From NCBI GenBank assembly GCA_049999725.1, contig JBNGIS010011591.1, positions 1 to 21,640 on the forward strand: 21,640 nt of DNA. The letters are read 5' to 3'. Position 1 is the first letter of the stretch. Every line of letters begins with the position of its first letter. The stretch comes from Haplomitrium mnioides. Taxonomy: Eukaryota; Marchantiophyta; Haplomitriopsida; Calobryales. Shown in pieces: positions 18,044-21,640 of the stretch. The notes beneath the pieces are model-generated. The model ran no database searches, was not told the DNA's origin, and was given only the letters and a program-made list of their open reading frames with translations. The translations under genes were made by a program, and so were the position numbers.

Positions 18044-19424
18044 CTACCTTTGATTCACTTGGAATTGTAGACTTTAACTTTTGGAAACCATGCACTAAAT
18101 ATTTGTTTTTTTCTCTTAACACATATAATAGTTTTTCATTTTGGCATAAATTTAACACAACAATGAATATGCACCATAGTCAAATAAGTTTGAGATCAAA
18201 TTGGAGAGAGACACAAAATAAGAAAATTTGTCCAATTTAAATGACCATTGGTGCATAAAATGATTCACCTAAAATGGTGAGTGCAGTGCATATATAAAAT
18301 TTAAATATAAATATATCAAGAAAACTATTGTAGAGGGAAAAGAAAAAAAAAATTAGGAGGAGGCTATATCAAAGAGAAAGAAAAATGTAAGAGAATAATA
18401 TCATCCCATATAAACTCTTGAAATAAAACTCTACTTAATATGCAACCTAAGGACAAAAGATAAAATATAGGTGAAAAGTAGTCACAAGACTAAAATATTG
18501 TTCATATTTATATGAAATTAAAGCTTCAGAATGCTACATATGAATAAAATTCACTAAAACAATTACTAATAAAAGTATCAAAACAAAGACAGTGTATGAG
18601 TTTGAAGTGACAATGAGACTAGAAAAAAGACTATGTAATAAAGACTTCAAAAATAATAAACTATTATTAAGATTGATCTTCACACTTTTAGAGATTGATT
18701 TTACATTTGAAAAATTGTTGATAACTATATGATTGATAAAAAATTTCTTTGTGACCATCAACTACAAGTTTCAACAAATATTTCATAATTTAGGAACTTG
18801 GATACTCTCAAGTTGAACCAAAATATAAGAAAATGTAGATGAAGCAAATCCAAAAGCTCAAACTACACAAAACGTTGATCGATATACTTTAGATCTATCT
18901 TACATAGATATAAGAAATTTTTGGATGATCTAGTTTCAATAAGATCATATATCTTGAAATTGCATTCTTAAAATTTACAAATAAGCACATTTTAGAGATA
19001 TAGAGACCTAAATCCTTCATCAATTGAGCATCTCAAACAATTCAAAGAACTCTATCATTATGTTGGTGCATGAGTTCAAATTCAAAAGCTGCTACTAAGT
19101 CAAGGTCATCATATTTCTTATTCTTTACGGTTGTGACATCAACTTGAGCAAGACGACATACTCTATTTTTCAAATCCACTTCAACATTTCACTACTAGCG
19201 TGATACAGGAAATCAGCTATGAAGACTTTTAAGAGGTGTAGTTGCTTAGTGAAGCTTGCTAAATCAACACAGACTTGAGCAACAAACAACCAACACCTTG
19301 TCTACTGCAGCCTGATCATAGAGGCCAATTCTTATGAAAAATTTGAACTTTATTCAATACAAACAATCACAAAGATCAATTGTTTTTTCATGAACAAATG
19401 AGAACCAAATATTTTTTAATACTT
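18044..19424. other. AT-rich, no recognised gene
   Basis: Strongly AT-rich, with A-runs on the plus strand and only short frames without motifs (for example 18761-18534 minus). No TE protein, tRNA or promoter arrangement is evident. Confidence 0.5.
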
Positions 19425-20300
19425 TCAAAACTTTAAATTCTTGACCATTGATGGAGAGAAGTATCTCTCATGGTCATTGGATGAAGCTTCGCATTTAGTC
19501 TCTAGAGGATTAGATAATGTCACTTTCCAACTTAGAGCACAAACTTTAGTCTTTCTGAGGCACCATCTATTAGACCCTCTCAAAATACAATATCTGAATA
19601 AGAGCAATCTTAGAATACTGTGTGACAGCCTTAAGGATAGATTTGACTATACCAACACTATCCACCTGCCAAAGGCAAAACATGACTAGGGTAACTTGAA
19701 ATTTCAAGACTTTATCTCAATTGCAAAATGTAGTAGCTAGCTTCTTAAGAATAGATCTCAACTTACCTTATGTGGGCAACAAGTTGCTGATGAAGAGAAA
19801 TTAGAAAATACTTTATCTACCTTTCATCCCACAAACATGATTCTGCCATCATAGCACACAAACATGAGATTTACAAGATACATAGAGTTGATTGCTCACT
19901 TACTCTTGGCTGAAAAACATCAAGAACTATTATTGAAGAATTCCAAGACAAGACCACCAGTCATAATGCCCATAACTCAGCCTTTTGAAACCCATTATAT
20001 TGTGCCTGCAAATAACAAAGGCACTTCTAGTCGATGATCCACATTTGCAAGTGGATGAGAAACTTCCAAAAGAGGAAGGTTTCCTACTACATATAGAGGA
20101 CACTCATTCATGAGGGGCAAAGGCCAAAATATGTGTGGCAGACCTTATCAAAGAGAAAATAGAGGTGGAAAACCTCAAAATCTAAGCAAATCTTCATCTA
20201 TCACTAGTAATCCTCAAGCAAGAGCTACCTGTTTCAGATATGGCACTATCAGCCGGTGATTGGAAACACTATGGGAAATTTTGCAAATTTAGGAGCCTAA
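19425..20300 (+). pseudogene. Ty1/copia-type gag (UBN2-like) pseudogene
   Basis: A single reading frame can be followed for about 280 codons with stops but no frameshift until near its end. It reads FLTIDGEKYLSWSLDEASHL, VFLRHHLLDPLKIQYL, LKDRFDYTNTIHLPKAKHD, TAG 19687-19689, FQDFISIA, TAG 19738-19740, RSQLTLCGQQVADEEKLENT, LSTFHPTNMIL and LIAHLLLAEKHQELLLKNS. These blocks match, in order, the gag of a widespread plant copia group (DGxNYLxWxLD, FLRHHL, LKxRYDHxKxVxLPKAR, FSTFHxSNMxL, LLVAEQxNELLMKN). An Arg/Gly-rich tail follows. A zinc knuckle is then recognisable as CFRYGTIS...WKHYGKFC, with the second Cys changed to Tyr and a frameshift inside. No protease or pol follows. Confidence 0.85.
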
Positions 20301-20968
20301 TCATACCACTTCCCTATTGTTTCAGGCAAGTAGTCATTCCAGGTACACCGTAGTACTCAAGATATGCAATATGGTGAAAGTGAGCACTCAATCACTAATC
20401 AAAAAGATTATTGGAAGAAAGAGGGAAGAATCAAAACGATTGAAGGGAGGGATGTCCTCCTAATTATTGCCAAATGAATCACGAGGAAGCTAGTGCTAAG
20501 ACGATCTTGAGGGGATTGAATTCATGGTGAAGAGGTGAGAAACAAGGATGCATGGACAAAATTGATGATTCAAAGGCAAAATGGGAGGTTGAGGCAATTT
20601 GTGTCACTGCACTCTCATTTCTCAACTACTGAGGCTGTGGCTTGACTTGGAAAAAAGAGGACTTAAAGGCTCTCTTGGTGCAGCCTAAATCAAGAGAAAC
20701 AATAGAGGGTTAAGGATGCAACTCTCGAAGGCGGAGACAGAATAGGGGGCCGAAGATTGGGTCTGACATTATTTACCGGGGCCGATATCTTTGTCCTTTT
20801 CTGTCAAGCTTAGCAATTCAACTTCTCCATGAAAGATGGTGTCATGCGGTGCTCTATGAGGTGAGAGTTGGTAGGTCTGATCTCTTCTATCTGGTCAGAT
20901 TTATCGGATCCAACTCTTCTCTATTGAATCCGGTCAACTTTATTGAATATAGACATGTTCACATCTAT
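20301..20968. other. No recognised gene
   Basis: Between the gag remnant and the probable LTR. No pol motif was found. It may include the downstream part of the gag-bearing element or the left part of the next LTR. Confidence 0.4.
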
Positions 20969-21331
20969 TGTTGTAGTTTGTGATCTTTCTTGGATAAGAT
21001 ATATCTAGTTAGGATATACCTTTTTGTGCAACCTAGATATTTGGATCATCCTAAGAGTTGCATTGTTTCACAAAGATTGCAGCCTTTGCATGGGAAAGGT
21101 TATTTCCTTTCCCATATATGCTGGTTTCATCATGATGTGTCACTTGACCAGTTTTCCCTCCTCAATTGAATATACTCAGAATCACCATCTTAAGCTAAAG
21201 TAATTGATTGCATGCATCTATGAGATATTAGTCTTGATGTTTGTACAAAGATATGTCATTGGAGTTATCATAACACATTCTCTAATATGCTGAGAGAACA
21301 ATTCTATCATGGTATTAGAGCAATTCTAACA
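20969..21331 (+). mobile_element. Probable 5' LTR end of a second Ty1/copia element
   Basis: The right edge is well placed: ...AATTCTAACA ends at 21331 directly before a primer-binding site. The left edge is a guess, based on TGTTG at 20969, and would give a 363-bp LTR. A TATA-like CCATATATG is at about 21112-21120. The other LTR is outside the window, so neither the length nor a target-site duplication can be confirmed. Confidence 0.5.
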
Positions 21332-21343
21332 TGGTGTCAGAGC
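21310..21343 (+). promoter_or_regulatory. Primer-binding site for initiator Met tRNA, duplicated
   Basis: TGGTGTCAGAGC (21332-21343) differs by one base from TGGTATCAGAGC, the usual plant copia site complementary to the 3' end of initiator Met tRNA. A second version, TGGTATTAGAGC, lies 22 bp upstream (21310-21321). The two are part of a 22-bp tandem duplication, 21299-21320 and 21321-21342, matching at 19 of 22 positions. Confidence 0.75.
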
Positions 21344-21640
21344 CTAACACATATATGCATGCTATTGCTGAAAAATATGGATATAGATTTGAATTTTGTG
21401 GAGAGATTAGACTATTAAGAAGCTCATCCAAATGAGTAGAAAAATGGTTTTGCATTGTTCATAGTGCTTTTGATAGATTTATGAGTAAATCGTCAACATT
21501 CTGTAGTTGTAATTCCTTGACCAAGAAATCAAGCAAAGTTGCAGTATAGAGGAGCAAAATTAACATGTGACAAATTCACACAGTGCCTATGAGTGACTTA
21601 ATTCATTGAAGGAGGTTGAGATTCCAGCATACATGTTTGC
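21344..21640 (+). other. Untranslated leader after copia primer site
   Basis: Sequence downstream of the primer-binding site, expected to be the leader and gag start of the element. No gag motif is readable before the window ends. Confidence 0.4.

Noticed and set aside
17750-18240. Overlapping open frames on both strands around the 111-bp duplication
   Set aside because: They repeat the same peptide only because the DNA is duplicated, and they have no family resemblance.

Overview
The window looks like intergenic DNA from a large, repeat-rich land-plant nuclear genome. The retroelement types (plant-style Ty3/gypsy pol, Ty1/copia gag, an initiator-Met-tRNA primer site), the spliceosomal introns, the AT-rich composition and the very old decay suggest a gymnosperm such as a conifer, but the species cannot be proved from the sequence. 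I see no intact protein-coding gene, rRNA or tRNA. Everything recognisable is broken by stops, frameshifts or truncation.

Layout. 1-2062 (minus): 5'-truncated and decayed Ty3/gypsy pol (protease linker, RT, a 10-N gap, RNase H tail, integrase running off the left edge). 2063-3060: probable remnant of the same element, not recognised. 3120-7370 (minus): a three-exon pseudogene whose product combined a ParB/sulfiredoxin-like domain with a beta-class amino-methyltransferase (N4C/N6A type). Both introns are mostly filled by a 24-bp minisatellite with a perfectly palindromic core. 7371-7750: a compact intergenic region with two divergent TATA boxes about 85 bp apart. 7751-9589 (plus): a second broken gene resembling the N-terminal and zinc-ligand part of an unclassified eukaryotic DDE-type transposase family. 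It is cut off before any catalytic core. 9590-11160: no recognised gene, with a degenerate tandem repeat. 11160-12895 (plus): RNase H and integrase of a second copy of the same gypsy family, in the opposite orientation to the first. 12896-19424: no gene, but three repeat features (a ~70-bp degenerate tandem array, a 111-bp duplication, AT-rich sequence). 19425-20300 (plus): Ty1/copia gag pseudogene. 20969-21343: probable copia 5' LTR end with a duplicated primer-binding site.

Most interesting reading: the ParB-methyltransferase gene and the transposase-like gene sit head to head, appear to share a bidirectional promoter, and carry repeats with the same CATGCGCGCAT core. I infer that they may be the two genes of one decayed mobile element, a DNA-transposon-like unit carrying its own DNA methyltransferase. 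The sequence directly shows the motifs, splice signals, TATA boxes and repeats. Family assignments are from recognition by eye, and the idea of a single mobile unit is inference.
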